From Desulfocarbo indianensis (GTDB lineage Bacteria; Desulfobacterota; Desulfarculia; Desulfarculales; Desulfarculaceae): DNA of 64,000 nt. Made by a program: the position numbers and the translations under genes. The stretch is taken from the NCBI GenBank assembly GCA_001184205.1, contig LBMP01000001.1, positions 124,001 to 188,000 of the forward strand. The letters run 5' to 3'. Positions 35,669-46,897 of this stretch are shown one piece after another. Each line of letters begins with the position of its first letter. Within the stretch, counting starts at the first letter, position 1. The notes under the pieces are model-generated. The model worked only from the letters and a program-made list of their open reading frames with translations, searched no databases and was not told where the DNA came from.

Positions 35669-37345
35669 CTAAAAGCGGCCGCCCCTGGAGCGCAGGATGT
35701 TCCACACCAGCCACAGGCCGATGACCCCGCTGATGAGATAGCCCACCAGGCCCATGGCGGGCAGGCCGAAAATCTTGGGCTCCACCCCGGTGGTGATGAT
35801 CATGGAGCTGCCCACGATGAGTGCGGCCACGATGAGCCCCACCGCCACCCGGTTGGCCGAGGACTCGATGGCCTCGGTCAGGGGCACCAGGCCCTTGTGC
35901 TTGAATTCCATGCCCAGCTCGCCGCGCTCCAAGGCGGCCAGCAGGCGGTCCAGGCGCAACGGCAAGTCTTTGACCAGCTCCATGCCATCGGCCAGGTTGC
36001 GCCGCAGGGTGCGCAGGATCACCTCCGGGCGGTAGCGCTCCAGCCACAGGGCGCGCACGTGGGGCTGGGCCACGGCCACCGGGTTGATGTCCGGGTCCAG
36101 CTCCCGCATCAGGCCCTCGATCTCCAGGAGCGCCTTGTCCAGGAGGGCGTACTGGGCCTGCACCTGCAAGTGGTGCTCCCGCATCAGCTCCATGATCTCC
36201 AGGATCAGCCCGCCCAGGTCTATCTCGTTCAAGGGCCGGGAATGCACCAGTTCCAGGAGCTGCTCCACGTCCTCGGCCAGGCCGGCCTGGTCGTTCCCGG
36301 CCGGGGCCGCGCCCATCTTGACCAATTCCCGCACCACCGCCTTGGCGTCTTTTTCCACCATGGCGGCCATGAGATCGCCCACCAGAAAACGCATCTCCGG
36401 GGTCAGGCGGCCCACCAAGCCCCAATCCAGGAGAGCCAGCCGGGGGGGCTCTCCCGGCGCCAGTATCAGCAGCACGTTGCCCGGATGGGGGTCGGCGTGG
36501 AAAAACCCGTGCTTTAGCACGCTGGCCAGCATGACGTCGCCCAGGCCGCGGGCCAGTTGCCGGCCCTGCTCCGGGCTGAGCCGGGCGTCCTGCAGGCGCT
36601 CGCCCTCGATCATTTCCATGACCAGCACCGCCGGCCTGGTCAGTTCCGGATAGGGCTCGGGGATGATCACCAGGTCGCTGGCCGATTCGCGGGAGCGCGC
36701 GCTCAGCATGTGCCTGGCTTCCTTGCTGAAATCCAGCTCCTGCCTGAGATGGTGGCCTATTTCCTCCACCAGCCCCGGCAAATTGTAATGTTTCAGGCCC
36801 TCCACCCTCTCATGCAGGGCCTGGGCCAGATCGGCCAGGAGCGCCAGATCGGACTCGATGACGTCCGCCACGCCCGGGCGGCGCACCTTGACCGCCACGG
36901 GGCGGCCGTCTTTTTTCAGGCGGGCGCGGTGCACCTGGGCCAGGGAGGCGCTGGCCAGGGGTTTCTCCTCGAACTCGCTGAAAATCTCCTCCACCGGCTT
37001 GCCCAGGGCTTTCTGTATGGTGCGCCGGATGTCGCCGATCTCCTCCGGGGTCACCTGGTCCTGCAGCTTGCGCAACTCCAGGATCAGCTCCTTGGGCAGC
37101 AGGTCCGGCCGCTGGCTCATGATCTGGCCCAACTTCACGAAAGTCGGGCCCAAATCCTCGGCCACCAGGCGCACCCGCACCCAGAGGGAATATTTCCTGG
37201 CCAGCTGCTCGCCGCCGGCCTTGGTCGCCGGGCCGGTCTTGGCGGGCAGCTCCAGGCGCTGGGCCACCTCGGCGAAACCGTTTTTGACCAGCACCACCGC
37301 CACGTCGGCCAGGCGGCCCCAATGTCGCATGGAAGCGAGCCCCAT
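35669..37345 (-). CDS. ubiB: UbiB/AarF-type ABC1 atypical kinase
   Basis: 558 residues. Family marks are the KxGQ motif in FVKLGQIMSQRPDLLP, the Ala-rich loop PLASASLAQVHRA, invariant Lys in VAVKVRRPG, the HADPHPGN catalytic loop and LLDWGL (DFG equivalent). Two C-terminal membrane helices (VGLIVAALIVGSSMII, VGYLISGVIGLWLVW) anchor it. UbiB proteins help quinone (ubiquinone or menaquinone-related) synthesis or lipid handling; in an anaerobe the precise role is unclear. It lies 6 bp after the phasin-like gene, as in many bacteria. Confidence 0.88.
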   Translation of the reverse strand: MGLASMRHWGRLADVAVVLVKNGFAEVAQRLELPAKTGPATKAGGEQLARKYSLWVRVRLVAEDLGPTFVKLGQIMSQRPDLLPKELILELRKLQDQVTPEEIGDIRRTIQKALGKPVEEIFSEFEEKPLASASLAQVHRARLKKDGRPVAVKVRRPGVADVIESDLALLADLAQALHERVEGLKHYNLPGLVEEIGHHLRQELDFSKEARHMLSARSRESASDLVIIPEPYPELTRPAVLVMEMIEGERLQDARLSPEQGRQLARGLGDVMLASVLKHGFFHADPHPGNVLLILAPGEPPRLALLDWGLVGRLTPEMRFLVGDLMAAMVEKDAKAVVRELVKMGAAPAGNDQAGLAEDVEQLLELVHSRPLNEIDLGGLILEIMELMREHHLQVQAQYALLDKALLEIEGLMRELDPDINPVAVAQPHVRALWLERYRPEVILRTLRRNLADGMELVKDLPLRLDRLLAALERGELGMEFKHKGLVPLTEAIESSANRVAVGLIVAALIVGSSMIITTGVEPKIFGLPAMGLVGYLISGVIGLWLVWNILRSRGGRF

Positions 37346-37351
37346 GGGGGA

Positions 37352-37726
37352 CTACTGGCCTCCGGGAGTCTGGCCGCCGGGGCCGGGCTGGTCCGCCTCC
37401 GGGCCTTGCGCTTCCCCCGCGGCCGCGGGGGGTTGGCCCAGGCGCTCCTCCAGGGCCGCCACCCTGGCCTCCAGGGCGGCCACTTCGCCGGCCTTGGCCA
37501 ATTCCATGCCCTTCAAGGCCCCGCGCACCGCCTCCTCGATGCTCTGGCCCAGGCTGCGGGCCTGGCGCTTGGATTCCTCCATGATCTCGTCGGCCAGTTT
37601 CTCGGCCTCGGCCGCGCTGAGGGAGCCCTTGTCCACCCATTGCTGGGCCACCTCCAGCACCTTGTCGCGGGTGATCAGGGCCGCGCCCAAGCCGGCCAAA
37701 AGCAGGTTGCGCAGATTATCCAGCAT
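37352..37726 (-). CDS. Phasin-like / PHA granule-associated-type coiled-coil protein
   Basis: 124 residues. A helix starting NLLLAGLGAALITRDKVLEVAQQWVDKGSLSAAEAEKLADEIMEE is the usual signature of small phasin-family proteins encoded next to aarF/ubiB. A heptad helix (EVAALEARVAALEERL) and a Pro/Gly/Gln-rich tail follow. It forms a two-gene operon with ubiB. A PHA link is not established; no PHA synthase is in the window. Confidence 0.7.
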   Translation of the reverse strand: MLDNLRNLLLAGLGAALITRDKVLEVAQQWVDKGSLSAAEAEKLADEIMEESKRQARSLGQSIEEAVRGALKGMELAKAGEVAALEARVAALEERLGQPPAAAGEAQGPEADQPGPGGQTPGGQ

Positions 37727-38213
37727 TATTCAGATCCCTTCCTGGCGGGCATGCCCCTGGGCGGCCCGCGTTCGGCGTGGATGATTGAAATTCATTCCCC
37801 CCGGCGAGACGCTTGACTGGGAACGATCCGTGCGGTTATCGTAAGGCAAGGCCATGAGAGACCATGGAGTATCGGAGTGGGGGTGCTCGTCCGGCCTATC
37901 TTCTTTGATTAATCCCCCCTGGTTTGCCCGCTCAATCACAACCTGCCCCAAGCCCGGGCTGTTTGGCTACCCTCTGCAAGCGTCTCGCGAGTGGCCGTAC
38001 AGCCTTGATTTTTGTGTACAAACGCCTCCGGGGGGATGCGCGGCATCATAACATTATGGCTAGGATTAAGGATATTTATATACCCTTTCCCCCGCGCCGC
38101 GCGGCCACCGGCCGCCGGCCCCGGGCGCGCGGCGCTTACTGTCCAAATACTAAAGGGCATTGTCCGCATGTGTCAAATGGCCGCGCCGGCCGGCGCCGGC
38201 CGGGCGGGACGCC
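37727..38213. other. Intergenic region between divergent units
   Basis: About 490 bp carrying the promoters of the phasin-ubiB unit (minus) and of the PAS-GGDEF gene (plus). It has no convincing ORF. AT-rich stretches occur at ~38060-38085. I see no clear repeat or RNA structure. Confidence 0.4.
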
Positions 38214-40733
38214 ATGAGGTTCGGACCCTTCACCTGGCTGAACCGCCGTTCGGTGGGCCTCAAGCTTTCCGGGGCCCTGGTCCTGGTGGTGTTGCTCACC
38301 GCCAGCGTGCTGAGCATCATCCAGGAAAGCCTCACCTCCCGTTTCATGGAGGAGCACGCCAACCTGCACCTGCACCAGGAGGTGGGGCTGGCCGTCAAGG
38401 TCTTGAGCCTGGCCCACCGCCAGCGCGCCGATTTGGCCGAGTCCCTGGATCTGGCCTACGAGGAGCTGGGGGACTCCCTGGACCGGGGTGAATTGCTGTA
38501 CGTATTGAGCCCGGACGGCCGCCTGCTGGCGCCTTCGGCCATGAGGAGCTTCTCTCCGCCCGCCCCGAGTCTGCTTGAGCAGATCAGGCGGCGGGGCAGC
38601 GGGGTGCTCACCGTCGAGCTGGAGGGCGAGCGCTTCCTCCTGGGTTTCGACCGCCTGGCCAAGTGGGGGGCGGTGCTGGTGGTGCAGGCCAGCCACGAGG
38701 TGCTGATCGGCCGCGCCTCCCACGCCCTCAGAAGCTCGTTTCTCCTGGCCGCCCTCCTGCTTTCGCTTTTGGTGGGCCTGGCCGCGGTTTGGCTGGCCAG
38801 GCGCGAGCTGGTGCGCCCCCTGCGCCAACTCACGCTGGAGGCCGAGCGGGTGGCCTCCGGCGACCTCACGCCCCCCGCCCCCCTGCCGGGCCGTCAGGAT
38901 GAGCTGGGCCGCCTTTCCCGGGTGCTCAACAGCATGGCCCTGGCCGCCAGGCACATGGTGCAGGAGGCCAGGGCCTCCCAGGCCCGCTTCCAGCAGCTTT
39001 TCACCGACAACCGCGACGCCATCATCATCATCGACGACAACGATCGAATCGAGGCGGTGAATCCCGCCGCGGCCCAGATATTCGGTTTCCAATCGGCGGA
39101 GGAGATGCGCTCCATCGTCTATTCCCACATCCTTTTCGCCAAGTCCCAGGACCGCGGCCACTACCTGGACATCCTGGCCGAATACGGCTTCGTGAAAGAC
39201 TATCCCATCCTCATGCGCCGCAAGGACGGCGGCAGCTTCAACGCCCTCATTACCGCCACCATGCGGGGACGCAACGCCCGCTTCGCCCTGGTGCGCGACG
39301 TCACCCAAACCCTGGCCGCCCAACGGGCCCTGTTGGAAAGCGAGGAGCGCTACAGGCGGCTCCTGGAGAACGCTCCGGACATGATCTACCGCTGGAACAT
39401 CGTGGACCGCTGCTTCGACTATCTCAGCCCGGCCACCGAATCGGTCACCGGCTATTCCCCCGCCCAAGTATTGGCCGATCCCATGCTGCTCTGGCGCATG
39501 GTGCACCCGGAAAGCCAGGAGCGGGTCAAGGCCCATTGGCGCTCCCAGGTAAAGGGCGAGGGGCCCAATTTCTACGAGCACGAGTTCCGCTTCCTGCATA
39601 TCTCCGGCCAGACCCGCTGGATAAGGGAGCGCAGCATCCTGGTGCGCGACCAGGAGGGCAAACCCAAGGCCATCGAGGCGCTGGCCACCGACATCACCCA
39701 GGACAAGCAGATGGCGGAGGCCCTGCGCAAGGGCCAGCGCATGGTGGAATCCACCCTGCAGGGCCTGCCCGCCGCGGTCATGGTGCTGGACCAGGACCAC
39801 AAGATCGTGCACTGGAACAAGGCCATGGAGCGCCTGTCCGGGCTCAGGGCCCAGGAGGTGGTGGGCACGGACCAGCAGTGGAGGGCCTTCTACACCCAGC
39901 CCCGGCCGGTGCTGGCCGATCTCATCCTGGAAATGGATTGGGACGCCATCAAGCGCCTCTACGGCGACAAGGGCCTGAAGCCTTCCCCGGTGATCGGCGG
40001 CGGCCTGGAGTGCGAAGATTACTACCGCAACTTGAACGGGGCCGACCGCCACATCTATTTCCTGGCCGCGCCCATCCTGGACGAGGACGACCGGGTGGTG
40101 CGGGTGGTGGAAACCCTGGTGGATTTGAGCGACAAGCGCAACATGGAGGAGGAGCTGCGGCGGCTTTCGGTCACCGACGATCTCACCGGCCTCTGCAACC
40201 AGCGCTTTTTCTACGCCACCCTGGGCCGCGAGGTGGAGGCGGCCCGGCGCTACCGCTCGCACCTGGCGCTCCTGCTCTTGGACCTGGACCATTTCAAGCA
40301 CTACAACGACTCCTATGGCCATCTGGAGGGCGACCGGGTGCTCAAGCGCTTCGCCGCCTCCCTGCGGGAGGCGGTGCGCGCCACCGATCTGGCCTGCCGC
40401 TACGGCGGCGAGGAATTCGTGGTGCTTCTGCCCCACACCGACCTGGGCGAGGCCCTGGTGGTGGCCGAACGCATCCGCCAGGGGGTGCAGGACCTGGAGT
40501 TCTATCCCGTGGTGCCCGGCCAGGGCCAGCGCAAGGCCCGCATCACGGTCAGCGTGGGCGCGGCCCTTTACTCGGCCGGCGGCGACATGAACGAGCTGGT
40601 GCGCCAGGCCGACATGGCCATGTACCGCGCCAAGGCGGCGGGCCGCAACCGGGTGGCCGTTTACCAGGGAGAAGGAAAGGTGGATATAATCGAAAGGCCC
40701 GGCCCGGCGCCCTCCAACCTGAAGCGCGCTTAG
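38214..40733 (+). CDS. Membrane PAS-GGDEF diguanylate cyclase
   Basis: 839 residues from the ATG at 38214 (an upstream TTG at 38160 is less likely). One membrane helix at ~18-38, a periplasmic part, a second at ~178-200, then HAMP (LARRELVRPLRQLTLEAERVASGDL), three PAS domains (~255-370, 380-500, 515-640) and a C-terminal GGDEF with YGGEEFVVLLPHT and an intact active site. It should make c-di-GMP in response to internal or periplasmic cues. Confidence 0.9.
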   Translation: MRFGPFTWLNRRSVGLKLSGALVLVVLLTASVLSIIQESLTSRFMEEHANLHLHQEVGLAVKVLSLAHRQRADLAESLDLAYEELGDSLDRGELLYVLSPDGRLLAPSAMRSFSPPAPSLLEQIRRRGSGVLTVELEGERFLLGFDRLAKWGAVLVVQASHEVLIGRASHALRSSFLLAALLLSLLVGLAAVWLARRELVRPLRQLTLEAERVASGDLTPPAPLPGRQDELGRLSRVLNSMALAARHMVQEARASQARFQQLFTDNRDAIIIIDDNDRIEAVNPAAAQIFGFQSAEEMRSIVYSHILFAKSQDRGHYLDILAEYGFVKDYPILMRRKDGGSFNALITATMRGRNARFALVRDVTQTLAAQRALLESEERYRRLLENAPDMIYRWNIVDRCFDYLSPATESVTGYSPAQVLADPMLLWRMVHPESQERVKAHWRSQVKGEGPNFYEHEFRFLHISGQTRWIRERSILVRDQEGKPKAIEALATDITQDKQMAEALRKGQRMVESTLQGLPAAVMVLDQDHKIVHWNKAMERLSGLRAQEVVGTDQQWRAFYTQPRPVLADLILEMDWDAIKRLYGDKGLKPSPVIGGGLECEDYYRNLNGADRHIYFLAAPILDEDDRVVRVVETLVDLSDKRNMEEELRRLSVTDDLTGLCNQRFFYATLGREVEAARRYRSHLALLLLDLDHFKHYNDSYGHLEGDRVLKRFAASLREAVRATDLACRYGGEEFVVLLPHTDLGEALVVAERIRQGVQDLEFYPVVPGQGQRKARITVSVGAALYSAGGDMNELVRQADMAMYRAKAAGRNRVAVYQGEGKVDIIERPGPAPSNLKRA

Positions 40734-40810
40734 GGCGCGATATCTTGGGGCCGCCCGCCCGCTGATTGTTCATTTGCTGAATAAGTAGAAGATAGGAAGT
40801 GATAATTTCC

Positions 40811-40842
40811 GGGGAAAACTTTTGTTCACAAAAGTTTTCCCC
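40811..40842. terminator. Perfect 15-bp inverted repeat between convergent genes
   Basis: GGGGAAAACTTTTGT and its exact inverse are separated by only TC. It lies in an AT-rich pocket between the GGDEF gene and a minus-strand gene. AAAACTTTTGTTCACAAAAGTTTTC would give U-rich arms on either strand, so it may be a two-way terminator. A trace of a mobile element is an alternative. Confidence 0.55.
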
Positions 40843-40907
40843 CCGAGGCACTGGCCCCGGTTTTTCTCTTTGCTGGTTGAGAGCCTGTTGCGCCGCGGGG
40901 CGGGGCC

Positions 40908-41324
40908 CTAGGGCGTCGTCCAGTTGAACGCCACCTTTTTCACCAAGAGCGGATCGATTTCGGCCTGCCCCGTCTGGCCGCTGACCGGGTCCTTGGCGCG
41001 AAAGGCGATCTCGTCGCTGACGCTTATCTGCATGCTGCTGAAGACGGTGAAGCTCTTGCCGGCGCGGTTCTCCAGGCGCACCTGCCCGCCGCCCAGCCAG
41101 GTCAGGCTTTTCACGTCGCGGAGGGGAACGCTCTGCACCGCGTCCTCAAAGGTGAAATAGTATTCCGGCAGCAGGTTGAGGAATTCCTCCACCTGGATGG
41201 TGCGCCCCTGGCTGTCCTCGATGAGCCCGGAAGGACCCGCCGCCAGGGCCCCGCCCGCCGGGCCCAGCCCCGCGGCGGTCAAAAGCGCCATCAGCGCCCA
41301 AAGTATTTTCCAGCGCAGCCTCAT
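40908..41324 (-). CDS. Secreted hypothetical protein
   Basis: 138 residues from the ATG at 41324, after GGCAAGGCGG; a GTG at 41342 overlapping the previous stop is also possible. Signal peptide ~1-29 (LRWKILWALMALLTAAG...GGALAA), then a beta-rich domain (GRTIQVEEF, VPLRDVKSLTWLGGGQVRLENRAGKSFTVFSSMQISVSDEIAF). It follows a lipoprotein gene with only 17 bp between, so the pair is an operon in the cell envelope. Family not recognised. Confidence 0.55.
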   Translation of the reverse strand: MRLRWKILWALMALLTAAGLGPAGGALAAGPSGLIEDSQGRTIQVEEFLNLLPEYYFTFEDAVQSVPLRDVKSLTWLGGGQVRLENRAGKSFTVFSSMQISVSDEIAFRAKDPVSGQTGQAEIDPLLVKKVAFNWTTP

Positions 41325-41341
41325 GCCGCCTTGCCCGGCCA

Positions 41342-41971
41342 CTAATCCCAGCGCAGGGGCAGCTTGGCCTGGCCGGGCGCGCCGCTCATGACCAGGGTCG
41401 ACTTGCCGTCCTTCACCAGGGGCGCGCCGTCGGACGCGGTTTTGGGAAAGCGCAGGAGGTAAAGCCGGCTCCAGGGGCCCCAGAAATAGTACAAGGTCTC
41501 GTGCAGGGCCGTGCGGTCGCTGATGCGGCGGCGGTCAAAGGGCTCCACCCGCTGTCCCTTGGCCCCCTCCATATAGGCCAGGAAGGTGGGGTTCTGCCCG
41601 GCCAGATCGTTCCATTTGCTTTCCGGCACGTAGACCGAGATCACCACTTCCAGGGCCTCCTGCTGGGCTTTCCGCTGGTCCGCCAGGCGCTTCTGGGCCT
41701 GGGCCGGGGAGAGGCTGAAAGCCAGGGTCTCGCGCTCCACCATGGCCTGGCGCACCCGCGCGCTTAAAGGCAGCGCCTGGAAGTGGGCGTTGGTGGCCGG
41801 GCCGTCGTAAATGGAATCCTTGGCCAGGCGGCTGTCGGCCACCTGGCGGTAGACCTGATCGGCCGGCTTCAGGCGCGGGTCGAAGTCCTGGCCGAGGTCC
41901 TGCATCCTCTGGCAGGCGCCGCAGAGCAGGGCCGCGGCCAACAGCAGGCAGAGCGTTCGCAAGGCTTTCAT
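41342..41971 (-). CDS. Lipoprotein of unknown function
   Basis: 209 residues with a lipobox (LLCGAC, Cys20). The body shows VVISVYVPESKWNDLAGQNPTFLAYMEG and FWGPWSRLYLLRFPKT, which look like a globular beta-containing fold. It is first in the pair with the secreted protein and likely sits on the inner or outer membrane. I recognise no family. Confidence 0.6.
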   Translation of the reverse strand: MKALRTLCLLLAAALLCGACQRMQDLGQDFDPRLKPADQVYRQVADSRLAKDSIYDGPATNAHFQALPLSARVRQAMVERETLAFSLSPAQAQKRLADQRKAQQEALEVVISVYVPESKWNDLAGQNPTFLAYMEGAKGQRVEPFDRRRISDRTALHETLYYFWGPWSRLYLLRFPKTASDGAPLVKDGKSTLVMSGAPGQAKLPLRWD

Positions 41972-42061
41972 CGGGCTTTCTCCTTTGGCTGCCGCGGCCG
42001 GGCTAGCGGGCCGCGTTCCGGCGTGGCTCCCATTATAGCATCGCCCATCGGCGGCGGCGGC

Positions 42062-43375
<1,314 letters not shown>

Positions 43376-43446
43376 GTTCCGGTCCTTTCACCGCCAAAAG
43401 GGCGTTTGGTTTGAACTTTCGGCGCGCTCCCGCGGCCGCGCCGCCA

Positions 43447-43788
43447 TCAGGCTGAACGCCGGCTTTTCTTTTTAAGCCCTCTGGCGCATGCAAGCAACAA
43501 CAGGCCAGGGACCAGGCAAAAATTCAAGGGCGTGAACGGCCCGAAGCCGGCGGCCAGGGCGATCAGCGAAGTCAACGCGCCAGAGGCGGTCAATATGAGC
43601 CCGGCGGCCAATTCCCAACGCCAGGCCAGGAGCATCGCCAGGAGACTGGCCGTGACCAGAATCAGCTGGGCCGAATCATACCAGGAGAGGTCGGCCAGGC
43701 CAGGCCACTCCTCGCCCGCGTAAAACGGCGCCGCAAAGGCGAACATGCCCAGGCAAATGAGGCGCGCGCTCCACCGCAGCGCCTTCAT
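43447..43788 (-). CDS. Small membrane protein
   Basis: 113 residues with four hydrophobic segments (LICLGMFAFAAPFY, SAQLILVTASLLAMLLAW, LAAGLILTASGALTSLIALAAGF, FCLVPGLLLLAC) and a basic C-terminus. No family recognised; similar small proteins are annotated as hypothetical membrane proteins. It has its own start 58 bp beyond nothing recognisable. Confidence 0.5.
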   Translation of the reverse strand: MKALRWSARLICLGMFAFAAPFYAGEEWPGLADLSWYDSAQLILVTASLLAMLLAWRWELAAGLILTASGALTSLIALAAGFGPFTPLNFCLVPGLLLLACARGLKKKSRRSA

Positions 43789-43921
43789 GTGGTCACACTC
43801 TTTTTTGGCAAGGCGTTATCCACTCTGCGGTCATACTAGATAAGCGGCCTTCTCCCGTCAATCCTTGGCCGCGCAACCAGGGCGGCCTTGACCAACCAGC
43901 CGGTTCAGGTCATTTTTAAGC

Positions 43922-44533
43922 ATGTCCTCCGCCACCGCGCAACAACTGCTATGGCTGGGCCTGCTCTACGCGGGCTGGGCCGCGCTGCACAGCCTGCTTT
44001 TGTGGGAGCCCCTGCGCGGCCGTTTGGAAAGCGCCTTAAGCCTGTCCCGCAACGCCTACCGCGCCTATTACTCCCTATTGGCCCTGGTCAGCCTTGTCGT
44101 CCTCTCGTGGTGGACCTGCCGGCTGGGCGGGCTGTGGCCCTTTTTCTGGCCCTGGCCCTGGCTCGCCCTGCAGGCGGTCCTCTGGGCCCTGTCCCTGGCC
44201 TTGGGCGGCTGGGCCTGGCTCAGCTTCAGAAAAGGCGGCCTGGACCTGATGGGCTGGCAAGGGGGCGCCGCCGGCCATCACGAGCCGCCCCATCTGGTGA
44301 CCGGGGGGGCCTACGCCTGGAGCCGGCACCCCATGTATTTGGCCAGCCTGGTCTGGCTCTGGGCGCGTTATGTGTCGGCCCCGGATTTGGTGGTCAACGG
44401 CGTGCTCAGCCTTTACCTGTTCCTGGGGGCCTGGCACGAGGAAACCCGCCTGCGCCGGGCCTTCGGCGGCCAATACCGAGCCTACGCGCGCCGGGTGCCG
44501 GCGGGGCTGGGCCTGGGCGGGCCGCGCCCTTAG
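43922..44533 (+). CDS. Integral-membrane isoprenylcysteine/phospholipid methyltransferase-like protein
   Basis: 203 residues, four or five membrane helices. The C-terminal catalytic block GAYAWSRHPMYLASLVWLW, then E-ETRLRRAFGGQYRAYARRVP, is the SAM-binding pattern of the ICMT/PEMT-type membrane methyltransferases (RHPxY...EE...Y..Y). It should methylate a lipid or small molecule in the membrane. Substrate unknown. It is convergent with the chemoreceptor gene. Confidence 0.78.
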   Translation: MSSATAQQLLWLGLLYAGWAALHSLLLWEPLRGRLESALSLSRNAYRAYYSLLALVSLVVLSWWTCRLGGLWPFFWPWPWLALQAVLWALSLALGGWAWLSFRKGGLDLMGWQGGAAGHHEPPHLVTGGAYAWSRHPMYLASLVWLWARYVSAPDLVVNGVLSLYLFLGAWHEETRLRRAFGGQYRAYARRVPAGLGLGGPRP

Positions 44534-44591
44534 AGCCGCAAGCGCTCGCGCCTTTTCCCCCCGCCGCATCCGGGTAGCCGCCCCCAAAAGA

Positions 44592-44621
44592 GGCGCGCCG
44601 GAGAAAGCTCCCCGGCGCGCC
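44592..44621 (-). terminator. Terminator after the chemoreceptor gene
   Basis: GGCGCGCCGG and CCGGCGCGCC form a 10-bp stem with a 10-nt loop, followed on the minus strand by TCTTTTGG. It lies between convergent genes. Confidence 0.7.
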
Positions 44622-44648
44622 GAAAATCCAAGGCTCGCGGCCGCGGGC

Positions 44649-46772
44649 CTAGAACTCCTCGAAGCCTTCCAGGTCGTCCACGTTGAAGAATTCGTCATCC
44701 GCCGGCTTTTTGGGCTTGGCCGCCGGCTTTTCCGCCTTGTGGGCCGGCGGCTTGGCGGCGGGCTTGCGCGCCGGCGGTTTGGCGGCGGTCTTGTGGGCCG
44801 GCCTGGGGGCGGGGCTGGGCAGGGAGGCCACCGGCCCGGCCTGGCGGCCGTCCACCTTGAACTGGCCCATCTGGGAGCGCAATTCCTCGGCGGCCGAGGC
44901 CATCTGCTCGCTGGAGCTGGCCGCTTCCTCCACCAGGGCCGCGTTCTGCTGCACGCCCTCGTCCATCTGGGTGACGGCCTTGTTGATCTCGTCTATGCCC
45001 TGGGCCTGCTCCTGGCTGGAAGCGGTGATCTCGGCCACGGTGTCGGCCACCGCCTGCACGTTGGTGATGATCTCGCCCAACAGCCGGCCGCTTTCCCCCA
45101 CCAGCTCGTTGCCCTGCTCCACCTTGCTGACGCTGTCGGTGATGAGGCCCTGTATCTCCTTGGCCGCGCTGGCCGAGCGGCCGGCCAGGTTGCGCACCTC
45201 GCCCGCCACCACGGCGAACCCCCGCCCGGCCTCACCGGCCCGGGCCGCCTCCACCGCGGCGTTTAAGGCCAAAAGGTTGGTCTGGAAAGCTATCTCGTTC
45301 ACCACGTTGATGATGTCCGATATCTTCTTGCTGCTGTCGGTGACCGCCGCCATGGCCTCCACCGTGCTCTCCACCACCCGGCCGCCCTCCTTGGCCATCT
45401 CGGCGGTGCGCTTGGCCAAATCGTTGGCCTGGCGGGAGTTTTCCGCGTTCTGCTTCACCGAGGAGGTCATCTCCTCTATGGCGCTGGCGGTCTCTTCTAT
45501 GGCGCTGGCCTGCTGCTGGGTGCGCTGGGAAAGATCCTGGTTGCCCTGGCTGATCTCGTTGGCGCTGGCGGCCACCATATCGGCGGCCTGGGCCACCTCG
45601 CGCACGGTGGTGGAAAGATTGTCGGCCATCTTTTGCACGTCGCGCGACATGGCTCCCAATTCATCGCCCAGCCTGAGATATTTTTGCTCCACCTGAATGC
45701 GGAAATCGCCCTGGCTGGCCAGACCCACCGCCTTGCCCGTGGCCAACACCGGCTTGGTCACGCTTCTGGTGGTCACCACCGCCAGGATTATGCCCGCCAG
45801 CAGCGCCACCAGGAGCCCCACCAGGGTGATTACGGTCGCCGTTTGCAGATTGATCGCGGCTTCGTCCGCGATTTTTTGGGTCTGGGTCAAGCCGGCCGCG
45901 GCGGTGGCCTTGGCGAGGGTGAGCACCTTGTTGCTCACCTCCTCCCGCGCCTTTTGCAGCGCGACCATGGCGTCCATGTTTTCCAGCAGGGTTTGGATGG
46001 CCGACTTGTAGGACCCGGCGGAATCCTTGATGGCCTGCAATTGATCAAGATTGATCTTCTGTCTGGTGATCTTTTGCAGCTCCGCCAGCTTCTGCTCTAT
46101 CTTGGCGAAATTGGGCAGCGCCTGGCGGATGAGGCTGAAGTCCCGCAGGGCCTGGGACTTGAAGTTGGCCACCCGCATCTCGTTGCCCATGTCGACCACG
46201 TCGTTGACCAGGGTTATCTTGGCGAGCCTCTCGCCCAGGCGCAAGGCCCCCCCGTTGGCCTGCATTTCGTTTTCCATGGCCTCGTTCTGGCTGGCCAGGA
46301 AATCCATGCAATTCTTCATGTAGGAGGCGGCCGCCTGGTCCATGGTGACGCGCGCCGCGTCCAGGGCCTTGTCCCTTTCCTCGGTCTGATTGACCAGCTG
46401 CTCATAGCGGTCAACCGCCTCGATGGCCTGGCTTATGTTTTTGCGCAGGGTGACCAAGGCCTCGTATTGTTTCGCCAAATCTTGGGCCTGGCCCAGCTCG
46501 ATCCGTAATTGCGCCAGTTCCGCGCGGCCTTCCTTGAGATATCTCAGGTCCTCGGACAGGCCATAGCCCCTGATGGCGAACATGGTCAAAAGGGCGTGGC
46601 GTTCAACGGAATTGGCCACCCTGACTTCCGGCAGGTATTGCTGGGCGAGCTTTTCGGATTCCCCCCCCACGGTCATCATGTTAAAGACTCCCAAGGCCCC
46701 CAGGGCCAAGGTTATCAGGATCACCACCCCGAAGGAGGCTCCAATCTTGCTTCCCAGCTTAATATTTTTCAT
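44649..46772 (-). CDS. Methyl-accepting chemotaxis protein
   Basis: 707 residues. Membrane helix ~11-30, a long helical periplasmic sensor (~31-310), second helix ~312-335, HAMP and a signalling domain whose hairpin tip [31 protein letters not shown] is canonical. After the signalling helices comes a ~60-residue tail of Lys/Ala/Pro repeats ([13 protein letters not shown]...) ending in an acidic aromatic peptide ([16 protein letters not shown]). The tail would be a flexible tether with a terminal docking peptide, for CheR-like partners by analogy; that is inference. Confidence 0.93.
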   Translation of the reverse strand: MKNIKLGSKIGASFGVVILITLALGALGVFNMMTVGGESEKLAQQYLPEVRVANSVERHALLTMFAIRGYGLSEDLRYLKEGRAELAQLRIELGQAQDLAKQYEALVTLRKNISQAIEAVDRYEQLVNQTEERDKALDAARVTMDQAAASYMKNCMDFLASQNEAMENEMQANGGALRLGERLAKITLVNDVVDMGNEMRVANFKSQALRDFSLIRQALPNFAKIEQKLAELQKITRQKINLDQLQAIKDSAGSYKSAIQTLLENMDAMVALQKAREEVSNKVLTLAKATAAAGLTQTQKIADEAAINLQTATVITLVGLLVALLAGIILAVVTTRSVTKPVLATGKAVGLASQGDFRIQVEQKYLRLGDELGAMSRDVQKMADNLSTTVREVAQAADMVAASANEISQGNQDLSQRTQQQASAIEETASAIEEMTSSVKQNAENSRQANDLAKRTAEMAKEGGRVVESTVEAMAAVTDSSKKISDIINVVNEIAFQTNLLALNAAVEAARAGEAGRGFAVVAGEVRNLAGRSASAAKEIQGLITDSVSKVEQGNELVGESGRLLGEIITNVQAVADTVAEITASSQEQAQGIDEINKAVTQMDEGVQQNAALVEEAASSSEQMASAAEELRSQMGQFKVDGRQAGPVASLPSPAPRPAHKTAAKPPARKPAAKPPAHKAEKPAAKPKKPADDEFFNVDDLEGFEEF

Positions 46773-46890
46773 GCCCTGAAACCCTTCGTCCGAGATGGCC
46801 GGTCCATGCTCCGGCGATAAAAGTGTATGGTTTTTTTTTTTAGATGCCTGCCAATACGAAAACCCTATCCGCCACGCATCCGTAAAATTG
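46773..46890. other. Promoter region of the chemoreceptor gene
   Basis: AT-rich, with a run of T on the plus strand near 46831-46841. I could not define promoter hexamers for the chemoreceptor gene. Confidence 0.3.
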
Positions 46891-46897
46891 TGCCATT

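Noticed and set aside
38136-40436. 766-codon minus-strand open frame opposite the PAS-GGDEF gene
   Set aside because: Antisense of an unmistakable PAS-GGDEF protein; no family recognised.
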